Source of the DNA: Bacteroidota bacterium
GTDB lineage: Bacteria; Bacteroidota; Bacteroidia; B-17B0; Aurantibacillaceae
NCBI GenBank assembly: GCA_016185125.1
Contig: JACPOC010000027.1
Location: forward strand, 62,001-126,000
Direction: 5' to 3'
Length of the DNA stretch: 64,000 bases
In this document: in pieces, positions 52,343 to 60,025 of the stretch
How the letters are laid out: each line of letters begins with the position of its first letter
Numbering within the stretch: the first letter of the stretch is position 1
Translations under genes and position numbers: made by a program
Notes under the pieces: generated by a model
The model's input: only the letters and a program-made list of their open reading frames with translations
What the model was told of the DNA's origin: nothing
Database searches by the model: none

Positions 52343-53119
52343 ATGGCATTTATACTTTCGGAACTAACAGGAAACGTTCTTTTATTAAAATTAAACAGAC
52401 CCGATAAGTTTAACAGCTTTAACCGCGAAATGGCTCTGCAACTTATTTCGGAATTGGATAAGGCCGAAAAAGATCCGTCTGTGCGCGCTATATTAATTAC
52501 CGGTGAAGGCAAAGCTTTTTGCGCGGGGCAAGATCTTGCCGAAGCAATTGATCCTAACGGTCCGGGGATTAAGAAAATTGTAGAGGAGCATTACAATCCC
52601 ATTATTTTAAAAATACGAACTATTGATAAACCTGTTTTAGCAGCCGTTAACGGAGTGGCAGCAGGAGCCGGCGCTAACATCGCTTTGGCATGCGATATCG
52701 TTTATGCTTCAAAAAGTGCCGGCTTTATTCAGGCCTTCAGTAAAATTGGTTTAATACCCGATAGTGGCGGAACCTTCTCTTTACCACGTATTATTGGTTT
52801 TAATATGGCAAGCGCTTTAATGATAACCGGGGACAAATTAAACGCCGAAGAGGCAAAGGCTTGCGGCATGATCTATAAAATTTTTGAGGATGCTGATCTG
52901 CTAAATCATTGTCTCACGGACGCTGCTAAAATTGCTGCAATGCCAACAAAAGCAATTGGTTTAACCAAACGCTTATTAAATCAATCCTATTCTAATTCGT
53001 TACAGCAACAATTAAACGTGGAGCGCGATCTTCAAATAGAAGCGGCAGATAGTTATGATTACAATGAAGGTGTTAAAGCGTTTCTTGAAAAACGTAAGCC
53101 TGAATTTAAGGGCAAATAA
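52343..53119 (+). CDS. Enoyl-CoA hydratase/isomerase family, PaaG-like
   Basis: 258 residues from the ATG at 52343; an in-frame start at 52265 lies inside the DUF1569 gene and is rejected. Crotonase fold with oxyanion-hole segments GKAFCAGQDLAEAI and NGVAAGAGANIALACDIVYA. The stretch FIQAFSKIGLIPDSGGTFSL is typical of PaaG (ring-1,2-epoxyphenylacetyl-CoA isomerase), with Asp in place of the hydratase Glu. No paaA-E ring oxygenase is in the window. The stop touches the stop of the next gene on the other strand. Confidence 0.87.
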   Translation: MAFILSELTGNVLLLKLNRPDKFNSFNREMALQLISELDKAEKDPSVRAILITGEGKAFCAGQDLAEAIDPNGPGIKKIVEEHYNPIILKIRTIDKPVLAAVNGVAAGAGANIALACDIVYASKSAGFIQAFSKIGLIPDSGGTFSLPRIIGFNMASALMITGDKLNAEEAKACGMIYKIFEDADLLNHCLTDAAKIAAMPTKAIGLTKRLLNQSYSNSLQQQLNVERDLQIEAADSYDYNEGVKAFLEKRKPEFKGK

Positions 53120-53632
53120 TTACTTGAACCAACTGCTGTACATTAAATAATTATTCGCTATACGGTCTATTTCTCCATTAACTAACTCCTGAGAAATATC
53201 TTTAATTTTTTTGGCCGGGACCCCCGCGAAAATACAACCCGGCGGAACAATGGTTCCTTCTGTTACTACGGCTCCCGCAGCTATAATTGTATTGCTTCCT
53301 ATTTCACAATTATCCATTACAATAGCACCCATGCCTATCAAAACGTTATCATGCACTTTGCATCCGTGTACAATAGCATTGTGACCAATTGAAACATTAT
53401 TTCCTAATATTACTGTTGTTTTTTGGTAGGTGCAGTGTATCACGGCGCCGTCCTGAATGTTTACTTTATTCCCAATGCGGATACTGTTTACATCACCTCG
53501 TATCACGGCGTTAAACCAAAAACTGCATTCGTTTCCGGCAATTACATCGCCTACAATTGTTGCGTTTGGAGCAATAAAACAATTTTCTCCAAATTGAGGA
53601 GAGATTCCGTTTACAGGTAAAATAACTGGCAT
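53120..53632 (-). CDS. Gamma carbonic anhydrase-like hexapeptide protein (YrdA/PaaY type)
   Basis: 170 residues, left-handed beta-helix of hexapeptide repeats (IAPNATIVGDVIAGNECSFW, DNVLIGMGAIVMDNCEIG). The three zinc ligands are present: His66, His84 and His89. Family members include YrdA and the PaaY thioesterase; position next to a PaaG-like gene leans toward PaaY, but it is on the opposite strand. The stop codons of the two genes are directly adjacent, with no spacer. Confidence 0.88.
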   Translation of the reverse strand: MPVILPVNGISPQFGENCFIAPNATIVGDVIAGNECSFWFNAVIRGDVNSIRIGNKVNIQDGAVIHCTYQKTTVILGNNVSIGHNAIVHGCKVHDNVLIGMGAIVMDNCEIGSNTIIAAGAVVTEGTIVPPGCIFAGVPAKKIKDISQELVNGEIDRIANNYLMYSSWFK

Positions 53633-53669
53633 ACTATTATAAGGTTAAGCAATTAATAATGTAAATATA

Positions 53670-53700
53670 TTGGATTAAAGACAAATTTAAATTACTTTTG
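53670..53700 (+). promoter_or_regulatory. Promoter of the PAS/SpoIIE-redoxin cluster
   Basis: TTG (53670-53672), 20 bases, TACTTTTG (53693-53700), consensus -7. Transcription would start near 53706, giving a leader of about 130 bases before the ATG at 53838. Confidence 0.6.
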
Positions 53701-53710
53701 TTGTCTAAGT

Positions 53711-53782
53711 ATGATTTTCTTATCACATACCTATTGCTGTTATTGCCCCATGTGCCAAATGTGGTGCATTTCTGCGCGTTGA
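53711..53782 (+). CDS. Possible 23-residue Cys-rich leader peptide
   Basis: ATG at 53711, about 5 bases from the predicted transcript start; stop TGA 53780-53782. The peptide has five cysteines in eleven residues (CCYCPMCQMWC). Its stop codon falls in the bulge of a hairpin (53776-53799) ahead of the PAS/SpoIIE gene. It could be a leader peptide or chance; no other evidence. Confidence 0.25.
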   Translation: MIFLSHTYCCYCPMCQMWCISAR

Positions 53783-53799
53783 TCTTTTTATAAAGACGC
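53776..53799 (+). promoter_or_regulatory. Hairpin in the leader of the PAS/SpoIIE gene
   Basis: GCGT (53776-53779) + CTTT (53784-53787) pair with AAAG (53792-53795) + ACGC (53796-53799) with a four-base bulge and loop TTAT, followed by ATTTTCTCATT. Could be an attenuator or simply part of the leader. Confidence 0.3.
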
Positions 53800-53837
53800 A
53801 TTTTCTCATTAGTATTTAATTAAAAACAAACACCTTT

Positions 53838-54998
53838 ATGGTACAATTTGATATACAGGAGCAAGTCCTGGAAAAACTGAACGCTTTAGTAGTTGTTTTA
53901 AACAGAAACGGCAATGCCGAATACGTTAGTAAATCTGCAGGTGAACTTCTTGGTTACGACTGTTCACTGCTTTTAGGAAGCAACTGGTGGGAGGTTACGC
54001 GCTTTTCAAAACCGGATGGTGAAAGAACAAAGAATAAAATTCTCGCCTTATTAGAACACAGCACCAATTCCGCCCAAACATTCGAACATTTATTTCGTAC
54101 TTCTTATGGTGGTCAAAAATGGATCCGATGGAACGTTTCTTACCTAAGCGATGGACAGATAATTGGGATTGGTTACGATGTTACCGAAAAAAAGCATCAG
54201 GAAAAACAACTACAGGAACGTGCTATTCTACTGCAACAGCAGCATAAGGAAATAAAAGACAGTATTTTTTATGCGCAAAGAATTCAGCGGAATAGTCTGC
54301 AATCAAAAACGCACATTAACTCTGTATTCGGACAAAATTTTGTGCTTTATAAACCAAAAGATATTTTGAGCGGAGATTTTTTCTTCTTTTTTCAGGACGA
54401 GGATAACCGATATGCTATTGCAGTAGATTGTACCGGCCATGGCGTACCGGGAGCGATGATGAGCATGGTCGCGAATTCAATTATTAAAGAAGTGTTACTC
54501 AATAAAAAAATAAAAGCGGCATCACAAATTTTGTATGAAATGGATAAAGTTTTATTTAACTCTATTAATTCTTATGGAACCGAACTTAACAGTGATGGAA
54601 TGGATGTGGCAATTATAAGTATCAATAAAAAAAGTAATCGCATGCATTTTGCTGGCGCATTCAGGCCAATGATTATTATTCGCGACCAAACTGTTATTGA
54701 GTTAAAAGCAAGTCGCTACCCGCTTGGGTTTTACAATGATGTTGAGAAAATTTTCGAAGAGCATGTAATATTGTTGCAGGCTAATGACTGCCTTTATTTA
54801 TTCACCGACGGTTTCATTGATCAATTTGGCGGTGAGGCCGGCAAAAAGTTAAATAAACGCAATTTTAAAGAGCTCCTTAAAATGGCCGCTGCAATGCCTT
54901 TAAATGAACAGGAATCTTTTCTCGAATACTCTTTTAATAACTGGAAACAGGAAGAGGAACAAACCGACGATGTATTGGTGATTGGGATTAAAATATAG
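53838..54998 (+). CDS. PAS domain / SpoIIE-type (PP2C) protein phosphatase
   Basis: 386 residues, soluble. PAS sensor about 10-125 (LNALVVVLNRNGNAEYVSKS, WIRWNVSYLSDGQIIGIGYD), a coiled-coil signalling helix about 120-155 (DSIFYAQRIQRNSLQ), and a SpoIIE phosphatase domain about 170-386 with metal-binding motifs DCTGHGVPGAMMSM, SDGMDVAI, LFTDGFIDQFGG and DDVLVIGIKI. Likely dephosphorylates an anti-sigma-antagonist-type or other target in response to a PAS signal. Paralogue of the gene at 56060, with a redoxin gene between them. Confidence 0.9.
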   Translation: MVQFDIQEQVLEKLNALVVVLNRNGNAEYVSKSAGELLGYDCSLLLGSNWWEVTRFSKPDGERTKNKILALLEHSTNSAQTFEHLFRTSYGGQKWIRWNVSYLSDGQIIGIGYDVTEKKHQEKQLQERAILLQQQHKEIKDSIFYAQRIQRNSLQSKTHINSVFGQNFVLYKPKDILSGDFFFFFQDEDNRYAIAVDCTGHGVPGAMMSMVANSIIKEVLLNKKIKAASQILYEMDKVLFNSINSYGTELNSDGMDVAIISINKKSNRMHFAGAFRPMIIIRDQTVIELKASRYPLGFYNDVEKIFEEHVILLQANDCLYLFTDGFIDQFGGEAGKKLNKRNFKELLKMAAAMPLNEQESFLEYSFNNWKQEEEQTDDVLVIGIKI

Positions 54999-55077
54999 AT
55001 GTTAAATGATGTTTAAGAGAGTTTGAACTTAGCCAATAATATTGCTATATTTATTTCATGATTATGTTTTGAGTAAG

Positions 55078-56058
55078 ATGAAAAAAATTCATGTAAGCAC
55101 AACTATTGCGGTTGCATTAAATAGTATTTCTGTTTTTTGCCTAAGCATTAATTATAGTCTGCTGGCAGCCGTTTTTTCCCTTATCGCTTATTTCGCGTCC
55201 ATAAAGGAAGTTTCAAAATATACCAGCTGGTATCAGTTTATCACCGTTTTTATTTCTTCTCTACTTATTGGTTTAGCTGTTGAAATGCCTTTGTCCGGGT
55301 TTCCATATTTAATTTTTTCACTTTTATTTGCTACTGGTGCTTCTATTTTAAGAATAGTTTTGTTTAATGTTTTTTCATACACAAAATATTCATGGTTTGA
55401 ACCCGGCGCTTTTATTATGGCTGTAATTGCTTTTTTGGTTGGTAATTTAGTACATCCACACGAATGGACTGGTTGGTTTTTTCCGACACCTGTAATTGTT
55501 TTTGGCGCCATTTTAACTGCCGGAATTTTAAAAGATAATAAACAATTGCTTGCAAATGCAAAAGGAGGATATCGCGTAAAAGTAGGCCAGGCAGCATCGC
55601 CATTTGAATTGCCTGATCAGAATGGCGAACTTATCCGCCTATCTGATTACGAGGGAAAACGGCATTTACTTTTGATTTTTGTACGGGGTGATTGGTGCCC
55701 CGGTTGTCATATGATGCTAAGAACGTACGAAAAAAATAATGAAAAATTTAAGGCTAAAAATGTTTTGGTGATGGCAATTGGCCCAGATCCGGTTGGCGTA
55801 AACAGAGGTATGGTTGAAAAACTTGGCCTTGATTTTAAAGTGCTTTCAGATGAAGGACAAAAAACAGCGATGGTTTACGGCGTTCAGTTAAAAGAATACG
55901 ATAATGATTTTGCTGAAAAATATACCGAAGGAATTCCTCTGCCTGCATCTTTTTTAATAGACAAAACCGGAATTGTTCGTTATGTATCCCGACCCGATAA
56001 GGTTGGTGAATTTTTAAATCCGTCTATGATTTTTCCAATAGTAGATCAGCTCCAATAA
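55078..56058 (+). CDS. Membrane protein with C-terminal redoxin (AhpC/TSA-like) domain
   Basis: 326 residues from the ATG at 55078 (an in-frame TTG at 55042 is less likely). N-terminal half: about five membrane helices (residues 7-150). C-terminal half (about 165-326): peroxiredoxin/redoxin fold with Cys207 and Cys210 in RGDWCPGCHM and the segment GIPLPASFLIDKTGIVRYVS. The CPGC pair may act as a redox centre. The stop is one base before the second PAS/SpoIIE gene, so the two are surely cotranscribed. Confidence 0.85.
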   Translation: MKKIHVSTTIAVALNSISVFCLSINYSLLAAVFSLIAYFASIKEVSKYTSWYQFITVFISSLLIGLAVEMPLSGFPYLIFSLLFATGASILRIVLFNVFSYTKYSWFEPGAFIMAVIAFLVGNLVHPHEWTGWFFPTPVIVFGAILTAGILKDNKQLLANAKGGYRVKVGQAASPFELPDQNGELIRLSDYEGKRHLLLIFVRGDWCPGCHMMLRTYEKNNEKFKAKNVLVMAIGPDPVGVNRGMVEKLGLDFKVLSDEGQKTAMVYGVQLKEYDNDFAEKYTEGIPLPASFLIDKTGIVRYVSRPDKVGEFLNPSMIFPIVDQLQ

Positions 56059-56059
56059 T

Positions 56060-57406
56060 ATGCTTTTATATTTTTTTATCACGCTTTCTTTCTTTCTGAT
56101 ACTGGGCTGTGCGTGTTTAATTTATTCAAAAAATCAAAAGGTATTAAAATTAAAAAAAGCAGAAACCGAGTTAAGTAATTACAGTAGCATTATTAATCAG
56201 GCAAATGATGCCATGTTGGTTATTGATATTGTTGATGGTAAAATACATCAGGCTAATCCAAGTGCAGCACAACTATTAGGGTACACCGAAAAAGAGCTGG
56301 CTACATTATCCTTATTTGATCTGCATCCAAAAGAATATTTGAATAAAAGTTCGCAGGTTGTGGCCGATGTTTGGGAAAAGGGTGGCTTAATCTATAACGA
56401 TATTCCATTTCTCATTAAATCGGGTACATTAGTGCCCGTTGAATGTTCGGCAAAGGTTGCGCCCTTTGCAGGGAGGCCGGCTATAGTTATTTATGCGCGC
56501 GATATTACCGAGCGCATTCGTCTCGAAAATGAAATTAATAAGCAGCGAAAAATTATTGATGATAAAACTAAAGACATAACAGACAGTATCGAATATTCAA
56601 AACGCATTCAACGGTCTATTTTTATAGAACAGGAAAAACTAAAACAATACGCTCCTGAATCATTTATATTTTTTCAGCCGCGCGATGTTGTTAGCGGTGA
56701 TTTTTATTGGTTTACTAATTATAAAATTAAAGAAGATCTTTTTCCGGAAAACGGTTACAACTATAAAGCGGGTACTAATATTCTGGTAGTGGCAGCGGTA
56801 GATTGTACCGGGCATGGTGTTCCCGGAGCATTCATGAGCATTATAGGAAATACATTATTAAATCAAACTTTAAATAATTTATCCGTAAATTCTGCAGCTT
56901 ATGCATTGGATTTTGTGAATGCCGAACTTAAAAAAAGTCTGAATAAGAATAATGAAGGTACTCCCCTCAGAGACGGAATGGATATGGCCCTTTGCTGCAT
57001 TGATTTTGAAAATATGCGCATGGAATTTGCGGGAGCCAACAACCCAGTTTACGTTATACGGAATCAGGAACTCATCCTACTAAAAGCAGATAAGCAGCCC
57101 TTAACTGCAGCATTGGAAAATGAGCCTAAGCCCTTTACAAATCAACTTTTTAAATTAGAAAAAGGTGATGCTGTATATTTGTTTACCGATGGATTTGCCG
57201 ATCAATTTGGCGGTACTGAGTTGTTGCAGGAAAATGCATTTGGAATGGGTAAAAAATTTATGTATAAGCGTTTTAAACAGGCGTTACTTGATATTCAAGA
57301 TAAAACAATGGAGGATCAAAAAACTTCACTTCAAAAAAGATTTGATTCCTGGAGAGGCGATTTGCCCCAAGTAGATGATGTATTGGTAATTGGAATAAAA
57401 ATATAA
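56060..57406 (+). CDS. Membrane-anchored PAS / SpoIIE-type protein phosphatase
   Basis: 448 residues: one N-terminal membrane helix (about 3-23), PAS domain about 40-155 (NDAMLVIDIVDGKIHQANPS, VIYARDITERIRLENE), coiled helix (DSIEYSKRIQRSIF), and SpoIIE phosphatase domain about 205-448 with DCTGHGVPGAFMSI, RDGMDMAL, LFTDGFADQFGG and the end DDVLVIGIKI, identical in its last ten residues to the paralogue at 53838. Follows the redoxin gene by one base. Confidence 0.9.
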   Translation: MLLYFFITLSFFLILGCACLIYSKNQKVLKLKKAETELSNYSSIINQANDAMLVIDIVDGKIHQANPSAAQLLGYTEKELATLSLFDLHPKEYLNKSSQVVADVWEKGGLIYNDIPFLIKSGTLVPVECSAKVAPFAGRPAIVIYARDITERIRLENEINKQRKIIDDKTKDITDSIEYSKRIQRSIFIEQEKLKQYAPESFIFFQPRDVVSGDFYWFTNYKIKEDLFPENGYNYKAGTNILVVAAVDCTGHGVPGAFMSIIGNTLLNQTLNNLSVNSAAYALDFVNAELKKSLNKNNEGTPLRDGMDMALCCIDFENMRMEFAGANNPVYVIRNQELILLKADKQPLTAALENEPKPFTNQLFKLEKGDAVYLFTDGFADQFGGTELLQENAFGMGKKFMYKRFKQALLDIQDKTMEDQKTSLQKRFDSWRGDLPQVDDVLVIGIKI

Positions 57407-57443
57407 AAATCCCGGTAAAAATTTTTAATTTATTTACCGGGAT
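57400..57443 (-). terminator. Terminator between the convergent phosphatase and OmpA genes
   Basis: Perfect 11-base stem ATCCCGGTAAA (57409-57419) / TTTACCGGGAT (57433-57443). On the minus strand it is followed by TTTTTATATTTTT, so it best serves the OmpA gene that ends at 57461; it may also stop plus-strand transcripts. Confidence 0.8.
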
Positions 57444-57460
57444 GATCAATTCTAAAATAA

Positions 57461-58126
57461 TTATTTTATTGTTCCGTTCTTAGCCGCCTTTTTTAATTTT
57501 TTATCGGCCATAATTGCAATGTCTACCCTTCGGTTTTTTGCCTTACCTTCTGCAGTTTCATTACTTTCAATTGGCTGTGTTGCTCCATATCCTGTTGTAG
57601 TAATACGAGAAGACGGAATGCTTTGAGCCTTTAAATATGTGGAAACAGATTCTGCACGTTTCACCGATAACTTTTGGTTATATTTATCTTCTCCTGTATT
57701 GTCGGTGTGTCCTTCTATTAAAATTTCGGTATCAGGATATTTTTTTAATACTTTAGATAATTCGGCAATGTTATCGGTAGCGGTTTGTTTAAGTTCTGCG
57801 GAATTAACATCGTATAAAATGCCGGAATCAAACGTAATTTTAATACCTTCTCCAACGCGTTCTACTTTTGCCCCTTTAACATCTTTTTGAATTTCCTCTG
57901 CCTGTTTGTCCATATAATGCCCAATAACTCCTCCTGCAGCCCCACCTACCGCGGCTCCAATGATAGCACCAAGAATGGTGTTGTTATTAGCCGCTTTTCC
58001 AATAGCCCCGCCAACAACGGCACCCGTACCGGCACCAATGGCAGCACCTTTTTTAGATTTATTCCAGCTTTTACAAGCCCCAACCAGCAACCCAACTGTT
58101 AATATTGCAATCGTAATTTTTTTCAT
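57461..58126 (-). CDS. OmpA-family lipoprotein with glycine-zipper segment
   Basis: 221 residues. Lipobox LVGAC (Cys18), a glycine-zipper stretch about 28-72 (GAAIGAGTGAVVGGAIGKAA), then an OmpA_C peptidoglycan-binding domain about 90-205 with ILIEGHTDNTGEDKYNQKLS and GYGATQPIESNETAEGKAKN plus RRV (the Asp and Arg that bind diaminopimelate). Anchors the outer membrane to the cell wall. Single gene. Confidence 0.93.
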   Translation of the reverse strand: MKKITIAILTVGLLVGACKSWNKSKKGAAIGAGTGAVVGGAIGKAANNNTILGAIIGAAVGGAAGGVIGHYMDKQAEEIQKDVKGAKVERVGEGIKITFDSGILYDVNSAELKQTATDNIAELSKVLKKYPDTEILIEGHTDNTGEDKYNQKLSVKRAESVSTYLKAQSIPSSRITTTGYGATQPIESNETAEGKAKNRRVDIAIMADKKLKKAAKNGTIK

Positions 58127-58199
58127 GATTTTATAGTGTTTACTGGATTCTACTATAAAATTGTGCCAGCTTAAGTGGGAAAAAATAAAGATTTGGAAG

Positions 58200-58508
58200 T
58201 TAAAACAATCCCGGCATTAATCCGCCGGCTACTTTTTTCATTTCCTCGTCATGTATTTTGTCGGCTTTTTCAATAGCAAGATTCATGGCTTTAAGTAATT
58301 GTTCTTCTAATTGTTTTTTATCGCCATGCTGCAGAGCCGCTGCTACGTTAATACTTTTTACTTTTCGGTTTCCCGAAATTTCAATTTTAATATCTCCGCC
58401 TGCACATTCAACGCTTAAAGATGTATTATCGAGTTTATCTTTTATTTCTCCGGCAATTTTTTTTGCTTCCTGCAATTTGCCCATCATGTCACCGAATTTT
58501 CCTAACAT
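58200..58508 (-). CDS. ybaB: YbaB/EbfC-family nucleoid-associated protein
   Basis: 102 residues from the ATG at 58508 (MLGKFGDMMGKLQEAKK). DNA-binding dimer of the YbaB family; marks are KIEISGNRKVKSINV and NLAIEKADKIHDEEMKKVAG plus the Gly-Leu-Met-Pro-Gly end. An earlier in-frame start at 58541 would overlap nadE and is rejected. Starts 5 bases after the nadE stop, so it is cotranscribed with nadE. Confidence 0.92.
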   Translation of the reverse strand: MLGKFGDMMGKLQEAKKIAGEIKDKLDNTSLSVECAGGDIKIEISGNRKVKSINVAAALQHGDKKQLEEQLLKAMNLAIEKADKIHDEEMKKVAGGLMPGLF

Positions 58509-58513
58509 ATTTT

Positions 58514-59290
58514 TTATTTTAATTCTTTTGGTATTATACAAACCGGAATTGGGTTCATTTTGTGAAGATTGGCCGCATGTCTGCGCGAATAAATTTCCAT
58601 TACTTTTTTCTGTCGATCATTTAAGTCAGAACTTTCATTGGCCTGTATATATTCCATGACCCATTCCAATTCGGGGTAAGTAGCGCCTATCTGGTCTTCA
58701 TCTGTTCTTCCGTCGGCAAAAAGTCCGTCGGTAGGCTTTGCGTTTTGAATGCTTGCCGGAACATTTAATTCTTTGGCTAATTGATATATTTCAGTTTTGT
58801 AAAGATCGGCAATAGGCGAAAGATCCACACCTCCATCGCCATATTTTGTAAAAAAGCCCACTCCAAAATCTTCCACTTTATTACCTGTTCCTGCAACTAA
58901 TAATTTGTGGTGTGTTGCAAACGAATACAAAGTGGTCATTCTTAATCGAGCGCGTGTGTTAGCCATGGTTAAAAAATCTTGAGTTTCTTTTGGGATAGAA
59001 TTTTCAAAAGCCTCAAAAACAGGAGTTAATTCAACGGTTGCCGATTCTACGTTTTTAAAATTAGTTTTAAGCCATTCAATATGTTCGTTACTGCGGTCGA
59101 ATTCGTTTTTAAATTGGCGTATAGGCATGTTTAATACCATAAGCCTTTTTCCGGTGATGGCACAAAGCGTGGAGGTTACCGCGCTGTCAATTCCTCCGGA
59201 TATACCAATTACATAACCATTTGTTTTAGAGTTATCGGAATAATCTTTAAGCCACTTAACGATATGCTCAATAATTTCTTTGGATTTCAT
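58514..59290 (-). CDS. nadE: NAD+ synthetase, ammonia-dependent
   Basis: 258 residues. Converts nicotinic acid adenine dinucleotide to NAD+ with ATP. The P-loop is GISGGIDSAVTS (SGGIDS at residues 31-36); the substrate-binding stretch VAGTGNKVEDFGVGFFTKYG DGG is present. There is no N-terminal glutaminase domain, so it uses free ammonia. Forms a unit with ybaB. Confidence 0.95.
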   Translation of the reverse strand: MKSKEIIEHIVKWLKDYSDNSKTNGYVIGISGGIDSAVTSTLCAITGKRLMVLNMPIRQFKNEFDRSNEHIEWLKTNFKNVESATVELTPVFEAFENSIPKETQDFLTMANTRARLRMTTLYSFATHHKLLVAGTGNKVEDFGVGFFTKYGDGGVDLSPIADLYKTEIYQLAKELNVPASIQNAKPTDGLFADGRTDEDQIGATYPELEWVMEYIQANESSDLNDRQKKVMEIYSRRHAANLHKMNPIPVCIIPKELK

Positions 59291-59380
59291 TTATTGCCTA
59301 AAAAATTGGTTAACAAATTTGTTTGTAAAGTTACATATTTGGCTGTATTTATTAGTTAAAGCTCTTTAATTTTACGTCGT

Positions 59381-60025
59381 ATGAATGAAAGGGCTATTCA
59401 ATTTCAAAAAAACTCAGAGATACTTAAGAAATATTTACCGGCGCAAAGTGTTGCCCTCATTGCCCAATGGATTGTGGAGTATGATTTTAAATTAAAAATT
59501 AAACGTGAACGCAGCACGCGGTTGGGTGATTATACTTCGCCGCATAATGGGCTTAACCACACCATTACCGTTAACCATAATTTAAATCCATTTTCTTTTT
59601 TAATTACCCTTGTACATGAGGTAGCTCACTTGGTAACTTACAACGAATATAAAAATTCAGTGTCTCCGCACGGCAGCGAATGGAAACAAAATTTTATAAA
59701 ATTAATGAACCCGTTTTTAACTCCTGACATATTCCCTTTGGAGGTATTTGCGGCGCTAAGAAGTTATATGAAAAATCCTGCGGCTGCCAGTTGTACAGAT
59801 TTGAAGCTTCTGCGCGTGCTTAAGTTACATGATGAAGAGTCTGACAGCGTTTTTTTAGAAAGGCTTCCGGTAAATAGTTTGTTTATTTTTAACGACCATA
59901 GAATTTTTAAAAAAGGGGAAAAGATCCGAAAGCGAATTAAATGCCTGGAAGTAAAATCGGGAACGGTTTATCTGTTTAATCCCTTAACAGAAGTACAGTT
60001 GCTGGATGAGGTTACCGTTCAATAA
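59381..60025 (+). CDS. SprT-like zinc metalloprotease-domain protein
   Basis: 214 residues with a SprT-like domain (about 5-110). The active-site motif is HEVAH: His79, Glu80 and His83 in LVHEVAHLVTYNEY, with a third His in SPHGSEWKQNF. The C-terminal 100 residues are an added module of unknown fold instead of a zinc ribbon. Family members in eukaryotes (SPRTN) cut DNA-protein crosslinks; the bacterial role is unclear. Its last 14 bases overlap the LacI gene end on the other strand. Confidence 0.85.
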   Translation: MNERAIQFQKNSEILKKYLPAQSVALIAQWIVEYDFKLKIKRERSTRLGDYTSPHNGLNHTITVNHNLNPFSFLITLVHEVAHLVTYNEYKNSVSPHGSEWKQNFIKLMNPFLTPDIFPLEVFAALRSYMKNPAAASCTDLKLLRVLKLHDEESDSVFLERLPVNSLFIFNDHRIFKKGEKIRKRIKCLEVKSGTVYLFNPLTEVQLLDEVTVQ

